From Caryophanales bacterium (lineage in GTDB: Bacteria; Bacillota_I; Bacilli_A; RFN20; CAG-826), in assembly GCA_016280685.1 (NCBI GenBank), contig JAEEHE010000135.1:1-7485 (forward strand): a DNA stretch of 7,485 nucleotides. Reading direction: 5' to 3'. Of this stretch, positions 7,313 through 7,485 are shown one piece after another; position 1 is the stretch's first letter, and the number at the start of each line of letters is the position of its first letter. Both the position numbers and the translations under genes were made by a program. Below the pieces are notes generated by a model that saw nothing but the letters and a program-made list of their open reading frames with translations, made no database searches and had not been told where the DNA came from.

Positions 7313-7485
7313 ATGCCAACCATTAACCAATTAGTTCGTGAAGGTAGACACAACAAGACTTGGAAATCCAAAGCGCCAGCTTTAGGAACCAGATGGAACT
7401 CTTTAAAGAAGAAAAACATCGGTCAAGCCGCATCCCAAAAACGTGGTGTCTGCACCCGTGTCGGTACCATGACTCCGAAAAAACC
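7313..7485 (+). CDS. rpsL: Ribosomal protein S12, N-terminal 57 residues (partial at 3' end)
   Basis: This is protein S12 of the small ribosomal subunit, which lies at the decoding centre and affects accuracy and streptomycin response. The translation starts [13 protein letters not shown] and continues with KSKAPAL, a lysine-rich stretch, and [17 protein letters not shown], matching S12 of Bacillus almost word for word in the conserved block. The form is the longer Gram-positive one, with extra residues between PAL and QKRG that E. coli lacks. The window ends just after TPKKP, before the second conserved loop, so the classical streptomycin positions are only partly visible: the lysine of TPKKP in the first loop is present, as in sensitive strains. 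In related bacteria rpsG, fusA and tuf follow, but they are not in view. The gene is expressed from its own promoter at 7162-7190. Confidence 0.98.
   Translation, partial: MPTINQLVREGRHNKTWKSKAPALGTRWNSLKKKNIGQAASQKRGVCTRVGTMTPKK

Noticed and set aside
7139..7330. 63-codon minus-strand frame across the rpsL promoter and start
   Set aside because: It overlaps the rpsL promoter, leader and ribosome site, has no ribosome site of its own, and its product shows no family resemblance.

Overview
The window looks like a chromosomal segment from a low-GC Firmicute. RpoB, RpoC and S12 are all of the Bacillus type, and AAGGAGG-type ribosome sites precede rpoC and rpsL. Several features suggest an uncultured gut-type lineage of Bacilli near Erysipelotrichia or the Mollicutes relatives: the AT-rich intergenic DNA, an enlarged RpoC, and two genes with no Shine-Dalgarno site. 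That placement is inference. Every tryptophan seen is encoded by TGG and no frame is broken by TGA, so the standard bacterial code fits and the mycoplasma code is not supported.

Layout. Bases 1-393 hold the 3' end of rpoB. rpoC follows directly (408-4337), with its ribosome site overlapping the rpoB stop codon. A strong hairpin with T-rich flanks (4356-4386) ends the rpoBC operon and can also serve the convergent gene on the minus strand. That gene (4389-5417, minus) encodes an alpha/beta hydrolase with a complete catalytic triad. Divergent from it, across 70 bases, lies a gene (5488-7098, plus) for an M6-family zinc metalloprotease with a lipoprotein signal peptide. A 214-base gap (7099-7312) then carries a weak AT-only terminator candidate, a promoter and a structured leader. 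The leader leads into rpsL (ribosomal protein S12), which is cut by the window end and normally opens the str operon.

How the genes fit together. The flanks are the usual rpoB-rpoC to rpsL arrangement of Firmicutes. Here the two are separated by a divergent hydrolase/protease pair, and no small L7Ae-like gene is seen between them. rpsL has its own promoter, so transcription and translation genes are no longer linked as one unit. The two inserted genes have -10-like sequences only 6-7 bases before their start codons and no Shine-Dalgarno site, so their mRNAs are probably leaderless, unlike the housekeeping genes beside them. A shared role, such as using peptides or lipids at the cell surface, is possible but not shown by the sequence.

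No RNA gene, CRISPR array, insertion sequence or phage gene was recognised. The most interesting points are the back-to-back leaderless promoters, the possible attenuator in the rpsL leader, an imperfect repeat in that gap, and the extra segments in RpoC. None of these clearly makes a new biological system.
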